Below are positions 22,654 through 31,867 of a stretch of DNA of 64,000 nt, piece after piece. This DNA is from Ruminococcus flavefaciens. Lineage in GTDB: Bacteria > Bacillota > Clostridia > Oscillospirales > Ruminococcaceae. Made by a program: the position numbers and the translations under genes. Position 1 is the stretch's first letter. Every line of letters starts with the position of its first letter. Location of the stretch: the NCBI GenBank assembly GCA_902777125.1, contig CACYSQ010000006.1:1-64000 (forward strand). Reading direction: 5' to 3'. The notes under the pieces are model-generated. The model saw nothing but the letters and a program-made list of their open reading frames with translations, had not been told where the DNA came from and did no database searches.

Positions 22654-23460
22654 TCATTCTGTGAACGCTCCGATTTTTCTAAATTTAGTATAACGTTCTT
22701 TTAGCAAAACGTCAATATCTTTTTTACATTTTTCCGGTATTTTCTGTGACAAATATTCTTTAATATTCTCTGAAATTTTGTCTAAATCGTTGTGTGCGCC
22801 TCCGAGAGGCTCCTCTATGATGGTTTCAGCCACTCCCAGAGCCACCATATCCTCGGCTGTTATACGCATAACACCGCTCGCTTCCTCCTCACGGGAGGCG
22901 TCCTTCCAGAGAATGCTCGCAAAGCCTCTGGGCGACAAAACTGAATACTCCGCGTTTTCGAGCATAGCGAGCTCGTCGCAGACACCGAGCGCAAGTGCGC
23001 CGCCGCTTCCGCCCTCGCCCAATACTATCGAGACAACAGGTGTGCGGAGGGTCATGAATTCCGCGATATTCTTGGCGATAGCCTCGCCCTGACCTCTTTC
23101 CTCGGCGGCAACTCCGCAGAACGCGCCGGGAGTGTCGATGAAGCAGATGACGGGTCTGTGGAACTTCTCAGCCTGCTTTGCAAGACGGAGAGCCTTTCTG
23201 TAGCCCTCGGGGTGGGGCATGGCGAAATTACAAGCCTTGTTCTCGTTGATGTCCCTGCCCTTGACCTCAGCGATGATAGTGACAGGTCTGTCGTCAAGAC
23301 GGGCGATACCGCCGATTATAGCCTTGTCGTCGCCGCAGAGACGGTCGCCGTGCATCTCATAGAAATCAGTGAAAATAAGCGGGATATAGTCGCGGATAGT
23401 CGGTCTGCCCTTGGTGTGGATAAGCTGGAGACGTTCCCACGCAGTTTTTTTCTCGTCCAT
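22654..23460 (-). CDS. accA: Acetyl-CoA carboxylase carboxyltransferase subunit alpha
   Basis: Together with AccD it moves CO2 from carboxybiotin to acetyl-CoA, giving malonyl-CoA. The 268-residue protein shows the crotonase-like VSIVLGEGGSGGALALGV and YSVLSPRGFASILW. It is somewhat shorter than the E. coli subunit (319), mostly at the N-terminus, as is common in Clostridia. It follows accD by 3 bp. Confidence 0.95.
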   Translation of the reverse strand: MDEKKTAWERLQLIHTKGRPTIRDYIPLIFTDFYEMHGDRLCGDDKAIIGGIARLDDRPVTIIAEVKGRDINENKACNFAMPHPEGYRKALRLAKQAEKFHRPVICFIDTPGAFCGVAAEERGQGEAIAKNIAEFMTLRTPVVSIVLGEGGSGGALALGVCDELAMLENAEYSVLSPRGFASILWKDASREEEASGVMRITAEDMVALGVAETIIEEPLGGAHNDLDKISENIKEYLSQKIPEKCKKDIDVLLKERYTKFRKIGAFTE

Positions 23461-23463
23461 AGC

Positions 23464-24309
23464 TCAGACCTCCTTGCTTGTAAAGCCGTGGAGCTTGAGA
23501 AGGTGTGAAAGCACGCTCCTCATCTTACGGCGTTCAACTATCATATCTACAAAGCCCTTTTCGTGCATGAATTCGGCAAGCTGGAAGTCCTCGGGAAGCC
23601 TCTGCTTGATAGTTCCCTCGATAACCCTTCTGCCCGCAAAGCCGATGAGGACCTTCGGTTCAGCGATGATTATATCCGCGATAGAGGCGAAACTTGCCGT
23701 AACACCGCCTGTTGTGGGGTCGGTCATAACGGATATGTAAAGTCCGCCGGCATCGCTGTGGAGCTTTACCGCGCCGGAGGTCTTAGCCATCTGCATGAGC
23801 GAAACTATGCCCTCCTGCATACGCGCACCGCCCGAAGCAGTGAACATTACTACCGGAAGTCCCTTTTCAGTGGCGTATTCAAAAGCCCTCGCGACCTTTT
23901 CGCCGACAACGCTTCCCATACTGCCCATCATATAGCGCGAATCCATGATGCCCATAACGACTGGTGAGCCCTTTATAGTAGCCGTACCCGTGATTATAGC
24001 GTCATTAAGGTCGGTGCTCTCGCGGAGTTCAGCCTGTTTCTCGTCATAATCCGGGAAATCTATCGGATTGAGGCTCTTCATATCCCTGTCGAACTCCTGA
24101 AAGCTGTCCCTGTCCGCAGTTATTGCGATACGCTCACGCGCGGAGAGTCTGCCGTGGTAGTTGCACTTGGGACAAACCCTGTGCAGCTCCTCGTATTTTG
24201 AGAGCGGACTTGTATCCTGACATCTCGGACATTTGAACATCGGCGGCTTGTAGTCGTCGTCGCTGCCGTTGAAGCGCTTTTTCACGACATCAAAGAAATC
24301 TTCAAACAA
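23464..24309 (-). CDS. accD: Acetyl-CoA carboxylase carboxyltransferase subunit beta
   Basis: The 281-residue beta subunit begins with a four-Cys zinc ribbon (CPRC ... CPKC, about residues 24-46) that is characteristic of bacterial AccD and may bind its own mRNA in E. coli. The carboxyltransferase core follows: VVMFTASGGARMQEG and MTDPTTGGVTASFASIADI. The gap between accC and this gene (24310-24427) contains a GAATTGAGAATTGAGA stretch and a degenerate dispersed repeat, but no promoter I can support. Confidence 0.95.
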   Translation of the reverse strand: MFEDFFDVVKKRFNGSDDDYKPPMFKCPRCQDTSPLSKYEELHRVCPKCNYHGRLSARERIAITADRDSFQEFDRDMKSLNPIDFPDYDEKQAELRESTDLNDAIITGTATIKGSPVVMGIMDSRYMMGSMGSVVGEKVARAFEYATEKGLPVVMFTASGGARMQEGIVSLMQMAKTSGAVKLHSDAGGLYISVMTDPTTGGVTASFASIADIIIAEPKVLIGFAGRRVIEGTIKQRLPEDFQLAEFMHEKGFVDMIVERRKMRSVLSHLLKLHGFTSKEV

Positions 24310-24427
24310 TTTTATTCACCACTCCAAAAGAATTGAGAATTGAGAGCAGGGAACGCCGCTGCTAACGGCTTCCCACATAATATGCACTTTGAACTAAGGG
24401 GCGATGCGGAACATCTTCCCCTTCCGG

Positions 24428-25789
24428 TCACTGCTTTCCGGCTTTTCTCTTGTCCATGTAACGGTTCAGGAAGCCTATGTCATAGGCTCCGCTGCGGAAT
24501 TCCGGACAGGTTATCATTTCAAGCTGGAACTCGATATTCGTATCCACGCCCTCCACGATGAATTCAGAAAGCGCCCATTTCATCTTGCGGATAGCGTCCT
24601 CGCGGTCCGAGCCGTGAGCGATGAGCTTGCTTATCATGGAATCGTAGAAGGGGGTAATGGTATAGCCCTGATAAACAGCGCCGTCTATCCTTATTCCCGG
24701 ACCACCCGGCATATACAGTGCGGTTATCGTTCCCGGTGAGGGACGGAAGTCAAGGCTGGGGTTCTCGGCATTGATACGGCACTCGATAGCGTGACCGCGG
24801 AGCTTGATATCGCTCTGTGCGACCTTCAGCGGAAGTCCTGCTGCTATCTCTATCTGAGCCTTTACAAGATCGAAGCCTGTTACCTCCTCGGTAATGGGGT
24901 GCTCGACCTGTATACGGGTATTCATCTCCATGAAGTAGAAATTGTGGGACTCGTCAACGAGGAACTCAATAGTGCCTGCATTGACGTACCTGCACTGCTT
25001 TGCGGCAGTAACAGCAGCCTCGCCCATTTTCTTTCTCAGCTCGCAGTCAACGATAGGACTGGGGCATTCCTCGATTATCTTCTGGTTACGGCGCTGCATC
25101 GAGCAGTCGCGTTCACCGAGGTAGATGTAGTTGCCGTGCTGATCGGCGATTATCTGTATCTCGACATGGTGGGGATTTATGAGGAATTTCTCGATATATA
25201 CGGCACTGTCGCCGAAAAACTTCTCAGCCTCCTGCTGTGCGGCAGTCATCTGAGCCTCGAGCTCTGAGGGGAGGTCCACACGGCGTATACCGCGTCCGCC
25301 GCCGCCTGCGGAAGCCTTTACGAGCACAGGATAGCCTGCTTTTTCCGCGAAAGCCCTCGCCTCCTCGATAGAGGCGACTGCTCCCTTTGAGCCTGGGATA
25401 ACGGGTACACCTGCGGCAGCCATGGTCTCCTTTGCGGCAGCCTTGTTTCCGAGAAGCTCGATAGCCTCGGGTGAGGGACCTATGAACACAAGACCGTATT
25501 CGGCACATTTCCTTGCGAACTCAGCGTTCTCCGAGAGGAAGCCGAAGCCGGGGTGTATAGCCTCCGCGCCGGTATTCAGAGCCGCCTGTATAACAGCGTC
25601 CATATTGAGGTAGCTGTCCTTGGTCGCCGGAGGGCCTATGCAGACTGCCTCATCGGCTATCTGTGCGTGGAGGGAATTCCTGTCCGCAGTGGAATAAACG
25701 GCTACGCACCGTACTCCGAGCTCACGGCAGGCTCTTATGATACGCACTGCTATCTCGCCTCTGTTGGCGATGAGAATTTTCTTGAACAT
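24428..25789 (-). CDS. accC: Biotin carboxylase
   Basis: ATP-dependent carboxylation of the biotin on AccB. The 453-residue ATP-grasp enzyme shows HPGFGFLSENAEFA, the glycine-rich lid KASAGGGGRGIR, EMNTRIQVEHPITEEVTG with the metal-binding Glu and Asn, and a C-terminal biotin carboxylase domain ending near SGAYDIGFLNRYM. Length fits the stand-alone bacterial subunit. It follows fabZ across a 119-bp gap filled by two palindromic repeats. Confidence 0.96.
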   Translation of the reverse strand: MFKKILIANRGEIAVRIIRACRELGVRCVAVYSTADRNSLHAQIADEAVCIGPPATKDSYLNMDAVIQAALNTGAEAIHPGFGFLSENAEFARKCAEYGLVFIGPSPEAIELLGNKAAAKETMAAAGVPVIPGSKGAVASIEEARAFAEKAGYPVLVKASAGGGGRGIRRVDLPSELEAQMTAAQQEAEKFFGDSAVYIEKFLINPHHVEIQIIADQHGNYIYLGERDCSMQRRNQKIIEECPSPIVDCELRKKMGEAAVTAAKQCRYVNAGTIEFLVDESHNFYFMEMNTRIQVEHPITEEVTGFDLVKAQIEIAAGLPLKVAQSDIKLRGHAIECRINAENPSLDFRPSPGTITALYMPGGPGIRIDGAVYQGYTITPFYDSMISKLIAHGSDREDAIRKMKWALSEFIVEGVDTNIEFQLEMITCPEFRSGAYDIGFLNRYMDKRKAGKQ

Positions 25790-25818
25790 TTATATATCTC
25801 CTTGGAAGGATTTAATGT

Positions 25819-25897
25819 CTGTAGGGGGCGAGTTCCGCTCGCCCGCCTGAAAACAGCATTTTTTGAAAGACCGGGCGCTCGGAAAGCGCCCTGCACG
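25819..25897. repeat. Dispersed palindromic repeats between fabZ and accC
   Basis: TGTAGGGGGCGAGTTCCGCT continuing to CGCCCGC (25819-25846), then GGGCGCTCGGAAAGCGCCC (25873-25891). The first word recurs, inverted, at about 28842-28866 and directly at 57192-57216; the second recurs at 57145-57163. Confidence 0.65.
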
Positions 25898-25908
25898 ATC
25901 CGAAGCTA

Positions 25909-26358
25909 TCAGTTCTTGTCGCCGTCTGCCACAACGAAGGTTATCTCGCAGGATACAGCCTTTTCGCCGCCTACTGAAGCGAGAGCCTTGCCGGTCCCGA
26001 CGGGTCCGCGCTGACGGATTATCTCGACCTCGAGGTCAAGAACATCGCCGGGTACTACCTGTCTGCGGAACTTAGCCTTGTCGATACCGCCGAAAAGTCC
26101 AATCTTGCCCTTGAATTCGGGCTTCGAGAGCATACAAACGGCGCCTGCCTGAGCGAGCATCTCGACCATGAGAACGCCGGGAGTTACCGGATATCCGGGG
26201 AAATGTCCCTTGAACCAGAAGTCCTCCTCCTTGATGTACTTCCTTGCGTGTACCTTAACGCCGACCTCCATATCGACTATCTCGTCAATGAGGAGGAAAG
26301 GGTCGCGGTGAGGAATTACCTCCATTATCTGTTCCTTATTCATAAGTATATCAGCCAT
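25909..26358 (-). CDS. fabZ: 3-hydroxyacyl-ACP dehydratase FabZ
   Basis: A 149-residue hot-dog fold dehydratase that forms trans-2-enoyl-ACP during elongation. Visible are IPHRDPFLLIDEI with the catalytic His and FPGYPVTPGVLMVEMLAQAG with the catalytic Glu. Because the cluster uses FabK rather than FabI and has no FabA or FabN pair, FabZ is probably the sole dehydratase here. It follows a membrane protein gene by 12 bp. Confidence 0.96.
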   Translation of the reverse strand: MADILMNKEQIMEVIPHRDPFLLIDEIVDMEVGVKVHARKYIKEEDFWFKGHFPGYPVTPGVLMVEMLAQAGAVCMLSKPEFKGKIGLFGGIDKAKFRRQVVPGDVLDLEVEIIRQRGPVGTGKALASVGGEKAVSCEITFVVADGDKN

Positions 26359-26370
26359 AACTGACCTCCG

Positions 26371-27009
26371 TTATAATTCGTTGATATCATTCATTCCGGA
26401 ATCTTCTGCGGTGATGCCGGCTATATCGTTGTTGAAGAGGAAGCTGCCGTCGTCCTCGGAAGGCTTGATGTAGGTCTTGGAATAGGTCTCCATCTGCTCC
26501 TCGACCTCATCGCGTATGAAGGTCGTACTGAGCTCGACGAATTCCGGATAGCCAACGTCCTCCTCTATCTGCGTCTTAGTCCTCCGCATATACCATGTGA
26601 TGAAGGTGTTCACGGCTGTTGTTACCGCAAAGAGCAGTCCCGCAGGTATCAGCAGTGCCGATATCAGCAGGGTAACGCGCCAGTCGAGCAGCTTCCTGTA
26701 GAAGAGGAAGTACCCGTAGAGCCCCCAGAACACGAACGGCAGCACGAATGACAGTGCAAGCGGTGCTCCGGCGAGCTTCAGGAGCGTGGTATTGTAATTG
26801 AGGGAAAACAGCAGTATTATCGGTATGAGCAAGAGGTTCATGCCGAACATTCCCCAGAAATCGCAGAGGAGCATGAATTTCCTGCGGCGCATACGGAGCA
26901 TATGGATATTGTATTCCCTTGCCTCCGTGTACATATCCGGCGAGGTGATGTTGATATGTGCCTCGTCGATATTCTCCTGAGTGATGTATCTCAGGTCGGA
27001 AAGCTTCAT
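26371..27009 (-). CDS. Membrane protein inside the fatty acid cluster
   Basis: The 212-residue product has three or four membrane helices in its middle (about residues 46-145: LCDFWGMFGMNLLLIPIILL and following) between a charged N-terminus of about 40 residues and an acidic C-terminal tail of about 60 residues. It starts on the last base of accB (1-bp overlap) and is followed by fabZ after 12 bp, so it is embedded in the operon. No family is recognised. A place between accB and fabZ suggests a link with membrane lipid synthesis, but nothing in the sequence proves one. Confidence 0.68.
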   Translation of the reverse strand: MKLSDLRYITQENIDEAHINITSPDMYTEAREYNIHMLRMRRRKFMLLCDFWGMFGMNLLLIPIILLFSLNYNTTLLKLAGAPLALSFVLPFVFWGLYGYFLFYRKLLDWRVTLLISALLIPAGLLFAVTTAVNTFITWYMRRTKTQIEEDVGYPEFVELSTTFIRDEVEEQMETYSKTYIKPSEDDGSFLFNNDIAGITAEDSGMNDINEL

Positions 27010-27488
27010 TATTTTATTACCATGATAGGCTGGTCGAACTCGACTGCCTGACCGTCGGAAACGAGTATGCGGTCAACGATGCCGTCATAGTCGGACTGTA
27101 TCTCGTTCATGAGCTTCATGGATTCGATTATCATGATGACGTCGCCCTTCTTGACCTCGTCGCCAACTCTTACGAAGGGCGGCTTATCGGGTGAGGGTGC
27201 AGCGTAGAAAGTGCCTACGATAGGCGATTTCACGAGCTTTCCGCTTATCTCGCCGGCTGCCTCAGCCTCGGAGGCTGAGAGGTTTTCCTCTGCCGGAACG
27301 GGTGCGGACTGAGCTGCCGGAACGCCCATGAAAGGCATCTGCGGCGGAGGCGGAAGACATTTTCTGCCCTTCAGGGTTATGGTCTTGTCGCCGTCGGCAA
27401 TGGTGAGCTCAGAGAGCTCCTTCCTGTTGATGATGTCAGCAAGCTTTTCAATGATCTCAGTATCAACTATTCCGAATATCTCACTCAT
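27009..27488 (-). CDS. accB: Biotin carboxyl carrier protein of acetyl-CoA carboxylase
   Basis: The 159-residue carrier has an N-terminal helix region, a Pro/Ala-rich linker (about 60-85) and a C-terminal biotinyl domain with IIESMKLMNEIQS, whose Lys carries biotin. The usual motif is EAMKM; ESMKL is a common variant. It follows fabF by 16 bp and overlaps the membrane protein gene by 1 bp. Confidence 0.96.
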   Translation of the reverse strand: MSEIFGIVDTEIIEKLADIINRKELSELTIADGDKTITLKGRKCLPPPPQMPFMGVPAAQSAPVPAEENLSASEAEAAGEISGKLVKSPIVGTFYAAPSPDKPPFVRVGDEVKKGDVIMIIESMKLMNEIQSDYDGIVDRILVSDGQAVEFDQPIMVIK

Positions 27489-27504
27489 CTTATGCCTCTC
27501 CTTG

Positions 27505-28758
27505 TCAGTTTATTTTTTTGAAGCAGAGGGTAGCGTTATGACCGCCGAAGCCAAGTGAATTGGAAAGGGCAGCTCTTACCTCCTGCTCGATATTTCCGTT
27601 TACGCAGTAATCGAGGTCGCATTCCTCGTCGGGGACCTTGTAGCCCACTGTCCTGTGGATAAAGCCCTCCTGAATGGTCTTGGCGCACACGATAGCCTCA
27701 ACAGCGCCGGCAGCGCCGAGAAGATGACCTATCATGGACTTTGTGGAGTTTATCTTCACGCTGTGTGCGTATTCGCCGAATGCGTTCTTGATAGCGGCAG
27801 TCTCGTACTTGTCGTTGAGACCTGTGGAGGTGCCGTGAGCGTTGATGTAGTCAACGTCGGCAGGTGTGAGACCCGCCTCCTGCATCGCGAGGGTCATGCC
27901 CATTCCGGCAGCCTCACCGCTCGGCATAGGCGATGTCATGTGGTAGGCATCGCAGGTAGCACCGTAACCGGCGACCTCAGCGTATATTTTGGCGCCTCTT
28001 GCCTTTGCGTGTTCGTACTCCTCGAGGACTACGATACCGCTGCCCTCACCGAGAACGAAGCCGTTCCTCTCCTTGTCGAAGGGAATGGAAGCCCTTTCGA
28101 GATCGGAGGACTTTGAGAGAGCCTTCATATTGGAAAATCCGCCGTAGGTGAACTCAACGTTCGTGCTCTCGGTACCGCCTGCAATGGCAGCATCGAGGTA
28201 GCCGTCCTTGATCTTTCTGAAAGCCTCGCCTATGGAGTGAGTACCTGTGGCGCAGGCTGTGGTTATGTCGAAATTAGCGCCTCTGAAGCCGGTCTTCATT
28301 GCGATGGTACCGGCAGCCATGTTGCTTATCATCATGGGGATATAGAAAGCGGACATTCTCGAGGGTCCCTTTTCGAGGAACTTTGTGTACTCCGAGAGAG
28401 TGAGGTCAATGCCGCCGATGCCGCTTCCCACGAGAACGCCGACCCTGTAGGGGTCAAGGTCACTGAGGTCGGTCCCGGCATCGCCGAGAGCCTCATGAGC
28501 CGCAATGAGAGCATATTTCGTGAAGGTATCCATGCGGCGGGCTTCCTTTTTGTCGAAGCAGCCGGGAACATCGAAATATTCCTCCTCGTTGAAATCGCGG
28601 ACAACGCCTGCGATCTTTACTCCTGTGCGCTCAGTGTTGAATGCGTCAATAAACGATATGCCGAGCTTGTTTGCTTTTATGCCTTTCCAGAATTTGTCAA
28701 CGCCTGTACCGAGGGGAGTAACTGCTCCCAGACCGGTAATAACAACTCTTCTGCTCAT
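27505..28758 (-). CDS. fabF: 3-oxoacyl-ACP synthase II (KAS II)
   Basis: Condenses malonyl-ACP with acyl-ACP in elongation. The 417-residue thiolase-fold enzyme has the Cys-His-His triad in TACATGTHS, INAHGTSTGLND and STKSMIGHLLGAAGAVE, and ends with SNSLGFGGHNATL. The ATG at 28758 follows AAGGA; a TTG at 28773 reads through the ribosome site. It follows fabG across a repeat-filled 149-bp gap. Confidence 0.96.
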   Translation of the reverse strand: MSRRVVITGLGAVTPLGTGVDKFWKGIKANKLGISFIDAFNTERTGVKIAGVVRDFNEEEYFDVPGCFDKKEARRMDTFTKYALIAAHEALGDAGTDLSDLDPYRVGVLVGSGIGGIDLTLSEYTKFLEKGPSRMSAFYIPMMISNMAAGTIAMKTGFRGANFDITTACATGTHSIGEAFRKIKDGYLDAAIAGGTESTNVEFTYGGFSNMKALSKSSDLERASIPFDKERNGFVLGEGSGIVVLEEYEHAKARGAKIYAEVAGYGATCDAYHMTSPMPSGEAAGMGMTLAMQEAGLTPADVDYINAHGTSTGLNDKYETAAIKNAFGEYAHSVKINSTKSMIGHLLGAAGAVEAIVCAKTIQEGFIHRTVGYKVPDEECDLDYCVNGNIEQEVRAALSNSLGFGGHNATLCFKKIN

Positions 28759-28798
28759 AAAAAATCCTTCCAATTCTTCTGAAATACAATGTGCTGTT

Positions 28799-28868
28799 TG
28801 TAGGGGCGCATTCCGTGCGCCCGTAAATCATCAGGCAGTCAGCGGGCGAGCGGAACTCGCCCCTACGA
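28799..28868. repeat. Dispersed palindromic repeats between fabG and fabF
   Basis: TGTAGGGGCGCATTCCGTGC continuing to GCCCG, then CGGGCGAGCGGAACTCGCCC followed by CTAC. Two units face each other, so the whole begins with TGTAGGGGCG and ends with CGCCCCTAC. Confidence 0.65.
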
Positions 28869-28907
28869 TCAATCCTGCGTCCGTATTGCGTACAGATAGA
28901 TCACGCA

Positions 28908-29648
28908 TTACATGGAGAGTCCGCCGGATATCTCGATGACCTGTCCTGTGACGTAGGAACAGTCCTCCGAAACGAGGAAAGATACCACGGAGGCTATCTC
29001 CTCAGGCTCACCGTAGCGCTTCATAGCGACCGCTTCGAGCATTTTTGCCTTTACCTCATCGGAGAGAACGTCCGTCATAGGTGTGCGGATAAGTCCGGGT
29101 GCAACGGCATTGCAGGCGATACCCTTCTTGCCGTATTCCTTGGCGATAGTCTTGGTCATACCGATGATAGCAGCCTTTGAGGCGGAATAGTTTATCTGTC
29201 CGGGGTTGCCGTAGAGACCTGCAACCGACGAAACATTGACGATACGTCCGTACTTCTGCTTCATCATGACGGGACAGGTCTGCTTGAGCATATTGAAGAT
29301 GCTCTTCTGATTGACAGCGATAACAGCGTCGTAGTCAGCCTCGTCCATACGGGCAAGGAGCTTGTCCTTGGTGATGCCGGCGTTGTTGACGAGAGCCTCG
29401 ATGCTTCCCATGGTCTCCTTTACAGCCTTGACCATAGCCTCGCAGTCAGCCATTTTTGAAACGTCCGCAGCGAATATCTCAGCCTTTGCTCCGAGAGCAC
29501 GGCATTCCTCCGCAACAGCGACAGCCTTTTCCCTGTCACCGTCGCTGGGGTAGTGGTTTATAGCAACATCGAAGCCGTCCTTTGCGAGTCTCTTGGCGAT
29601 ACAAGCGCCGATACCCTGGGAAGCTCCGGTAATAAGTGCAACTGGCAT
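28908..29648 (-). CDS. fabG: 3-oxoacyl-ACP reductase
   Basis: NADPH-dependent reduction of 3-ketoacyl-ACP. A 246-residue short-chain dehydrogenase with GASQGIGACIAKRLA (cofactor loop), NNAGITKD, the catalytic Ser in VNVSSVAGLYG and YSASKAAIIGMTK (Tyr and Lys). The context between fabK and fabF decides FabG among many similar dehydrogenases. Confidence 0.95.
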   Translation of the reverse strand: MPVALITGASQGIGACIAKRLAKDGFDVAINHYPSDGDREKAVAVAEECRALGAKAEIFAADVSKMADCEAMVKAVKETMGSIEALVNNAGITKDKLLARMDEADYDAVIAVNQKSIFNMLKQTCPVMMKQKYGRIVNVSSVAGLYGNPGQINYSASKAAIIGMTKTIAKEYGKKGIACNAVAPGLIRTPMTDVLSDEVKAKMLEAVAMKRYGEPEEIASVVSFLVSEDCSYVTGQVIEISGGLSM

Positions 29649-29679
29649 AATATTTCCTCCGATATTGGTTTGAATTTAT

Positions 29680-29785
29680 TGTAGGGGCGCACAGTGTGCG
29701 CACGAAGGCGGTAGGGGGCGATGCCCACATCGCCCCGCGGGAACGAAATGAACATCGTGGGCTGATGTAGGCATCAGCCCCTACA
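29680..29785. repeat. Dispersed palindromic repeats between fabK and fabG
   Basis: About three units in a row: TGTAGGGGCGCACAGTGTGCG, GTAGGGGGCGATGCCCACAT followed by CGCCCC, and an inverted pair around GGGCTGATGTAGGCATCAGCCC ending in CTACA. They fill nearly the whole 140-bp gap. Confidence 0.65.
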
Positions 29786-29788
29786 TAT

Positions 29789-30715
29789 TTATTTTGCGAG
29801 CAGTTTTTCTGCCCCTGTCATAATGTCTTCGATGATGTCCTTGCAGGGCTTTATGTCGTTTATCATGCCCGAAATTGCTCCGCAGAGGAACGAACCGCTC
29901 TCCACATCGCCGTCAACGACTGCTCTCCTGAGAGCGCCGACTGTGAGCTTCTCGAATTCCTCCGGCGAGATAGTGCCTTCCTTTTCGCCGTTAGCGAGCT
30001 GCTTTGCGAACTTGGTCTTGATATTGCGGCAGGGGTGACCTGTATAGCGTCCTGTAACGATATTGTCGGTGTCCTTTGCCTTTACGACGAGCTCCTTGAA
30101 GGTGGGGTGGATCTGGCACTCCTCAGAGGCGAGGAAGCGTGTTCCTATCTGAACGCCCTCGGCACCGAGCATGAATGCCGCTGCCATACCTCTGCCGTCA
30201 GCGATACCTCCGGCAGCGATAACGGGTATCTCCAGAGCGTCAACGACCTGCGGGACGAGGCACATGGTAGTGTTCTCGCCTATATGGCCGCCGGACTCGG
30301 TTCCCTCAGCAACAACAGCGTCCGCACCTGCACGTTCCATTCTCTTTGCGAGTGCAACGGAGGGCACAACGGGAATGACCTTAACGCCGGCTTCCTTCCA
30401 TGCGGGGATATATTTTCCGGGATTTCCTGCGCCGGTGGTGACTACCTTCACGCCCTCGTCAATGACGAGCTGTGCGAGGTCATCGGCATTGGGGCTCATG
30501 AGCATGATATTCACGCCGAAGGGATTATCCGTAGCCGCCTTGCAGAGTCTTATCTGCTCGCGGAGGTAATCAATGGGGGCATTGCCGCCTGCGATAAGTC
30601 CTACGCCGCCTGCGTTTGAAACGGCAGCAGCGAGAGTGTGCTCGGCTACCCAAGCCATACCGCCCTGAATAATGGGGTACTGGCAGCCCAGAAGCTCAGT
30701 TATCCTTGTTTTCAT
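29789..30715 (-). CDS. fabK: Enoyl-ACP reductase II (FMN-dependent)
   Basis: The last reduction of each elongation cycle. The 308-residue FMN-binding TIM barrel shows PIIQGGMAWVAEHTLAAAV at the N-terminus, PVIAAGGIADGRGMAAA in the phosphate-binding region and GAEGVQIGTRFLASEE. It belongs to the nitronate monooxygenase-like group, but its position in a fab cluster and absence of fabI support FabK. FabK enzymes are insensitive to triclosan; that is family knowledge, not tested here. Confidence 0.92.
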   Translation of the reverse strand: MKTRITELLGCQYPIIQGGMAWVAEHTLAAAVSNAGGVGLIAGGNAPIDYLREQIRLCKAATDNPFGVNIMLMSPNADDLAQLVIDEGVKVVTTGAGNPGKYIPAWKEAGVKVIPVVPSVALAKRMERAGADAVVAEGTESGGHIGENTTMCLVPQVVDALEIPVIAAGGIADGRGMAAAFMLGAEGVQIGTRFLASEECQIHPTFKELVVKAKDTDNIVTGRYTGHPCRNIKTKFAKQLANGEKEGTISPEEFEKLTVGALRRAVVDGDVESGSFLCGAISGMINDIKPCKDIIEDIMTGAEKLLAK

Positions 30716-30739
30716 AGTAATTCTCCTTAATTGAGATTT

Positions 30740-30803
30740 TGTAGGGGCTGACGTCCTTGGCAGCCCATAAGTACCGTGGGACGTCGGGACGCCGTCCCCT
30801 ACA
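30740..30803. repeat. Dispersed palindromic repeats between fabH and fabK
   Basis: TGTAGGGGCTGACGTCCTTGGCAGCCC, then GGGACGTCGGGACGCCGTCCCCTACA. The block begins with TGTAGGGG and ends with CCCCTACA, the outer arms of the family. Confidence 0.65.
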
Positions 30804-30811
30804 GAGTGCTG

Positions 30812-31804
30812 TTAGTATTCAAGTATGATGCCACCGTATGTCAGACCTGCACCGAAGCCTATCAGCGCAAGCTTCTGACCGCGCTTGATAAGGCCCTTTT
30901 CGATGCCCTCGTTCAGTGCGAGAGGTATCGAGGCGCTTGATGTATTGCCGAAGTGGTCGAGGGTGACGATGAATTTATCCATAGGAACGCCGAGCTTTTT
31001 CGCGGCGGTCTCTATTATCCTTATGTTTGCCTGATGCGGTACGAACCAGTCGATATCGTCCTTTGTCATGCCTATCTTGTCGGCGGCAAGGGTAAAGGAC
31101 TTAGGCAGTATCGAGGTCGCGAACTTATAGACCTCCTTGCCGTTCTGGAAGAGCTTGTGGAGGGGCATATCGGGGAACTCGTCCGTGAAGTCCTCCGGGG
31201 CATCAGTTGCCAGCTCGGGGACCTGTGCAAGGGCACGGGCACAGAGGAGCTTTCCGCCGCTTCCGTCAGAGCCGAGCACCGAGGAATAGAGCTTGCTGCT
31301 CTTTTCAACTACCGCAGCAGCAGCGCCGTCGCCGAAGAGAATGCACGATGAACGGTCGGTGAAGTCGAGGAACCTCGAAAGAGCCTCGTTTGCGACGATG
31401 AGGACGTATTTCAGTCCGTCGTCCGTTTCGACGAATCTCCTTGCGGTATCGAGTGCGTAAACGAAGCCTGTGCAGGCGGCGTTGAGGTCGAAGGCACCGG
31501 CGTTGACAGCGCCGATCTCGTTCTGAATGATGCTTGCCATACTGGGGGTATGGAAATCCGAGGTCGCCGTACACGAAATGACCAGACCGATCTCACTTAC
31601 GTCGATCCCTGCCTTTTTAACAGCAGCCTCCGCAGCCTTTTTACCCATATACCATGTAGGCTCCCAGCCCGCCATAGGTCTTTCGATGATGCCGGTGCGG
31701 GTCCTTATCCACTCATCGTTCGTCTCAACAAATCGGGTAAGATCATCGTTTTTGAGTTTCTGATCGGGGACGTAATTCCCCATAGCCAGAATGTTGATAC
31801 CCAT
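30812..31804 (-). CDS. fabH: 3-oxoacyl-ACP synthase III (KAS III)
   Basis: Starts fatty acid synthesis by joining acyl-CoA to malonyl-ACP. The 330-residue enzyme shows the catalytic Cys in LNAACTGFVYAL, His in WFVPHQANIRIIETAA and Asn in HFGNTSSASIP. It is the first gene of the minus-strand cluster, behind a 249-bp gap shared with the divergent fabD. In Firmicutes FabH often chooses the primer type (branched or straight); this cannot be read here. Confidence 0.96.
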   Translation of the reverse strand: MGINILAMGNYVPDQKLKNDDLTRFVETNDEWIRTRTGIIERPMAGWEPTWYMGKKAAEAAVKKAGIDVSEIGLVISCTATSDFHTPSMASIIQNEIGAVNAGAFDLNAACTGFVYALDTARRFVETDDGLKYVLIVANEALSRFLDFTDRSSCILFGDGAAAAVVEKSSKLYSSVLGSDGSGGKLLCARALAQVPELATDAPEDFTDEFPDMPLHKLFQNGKEVYKFATSILPKSFTLAADKIGMTKDDIDWFVPHQANIRIIETAAKKLGVPMDKFIVTLDHFGNTSSASIPLALNEGIEKGLIKRGQKLALIGFGAGLTYGGIILEY

Positions 31805-31867
31805 AAAAAATCAATCCTTTAAAGAAAATTAATAAAATAAAGGTTGTAAAAACCGGATTTTTATGTT

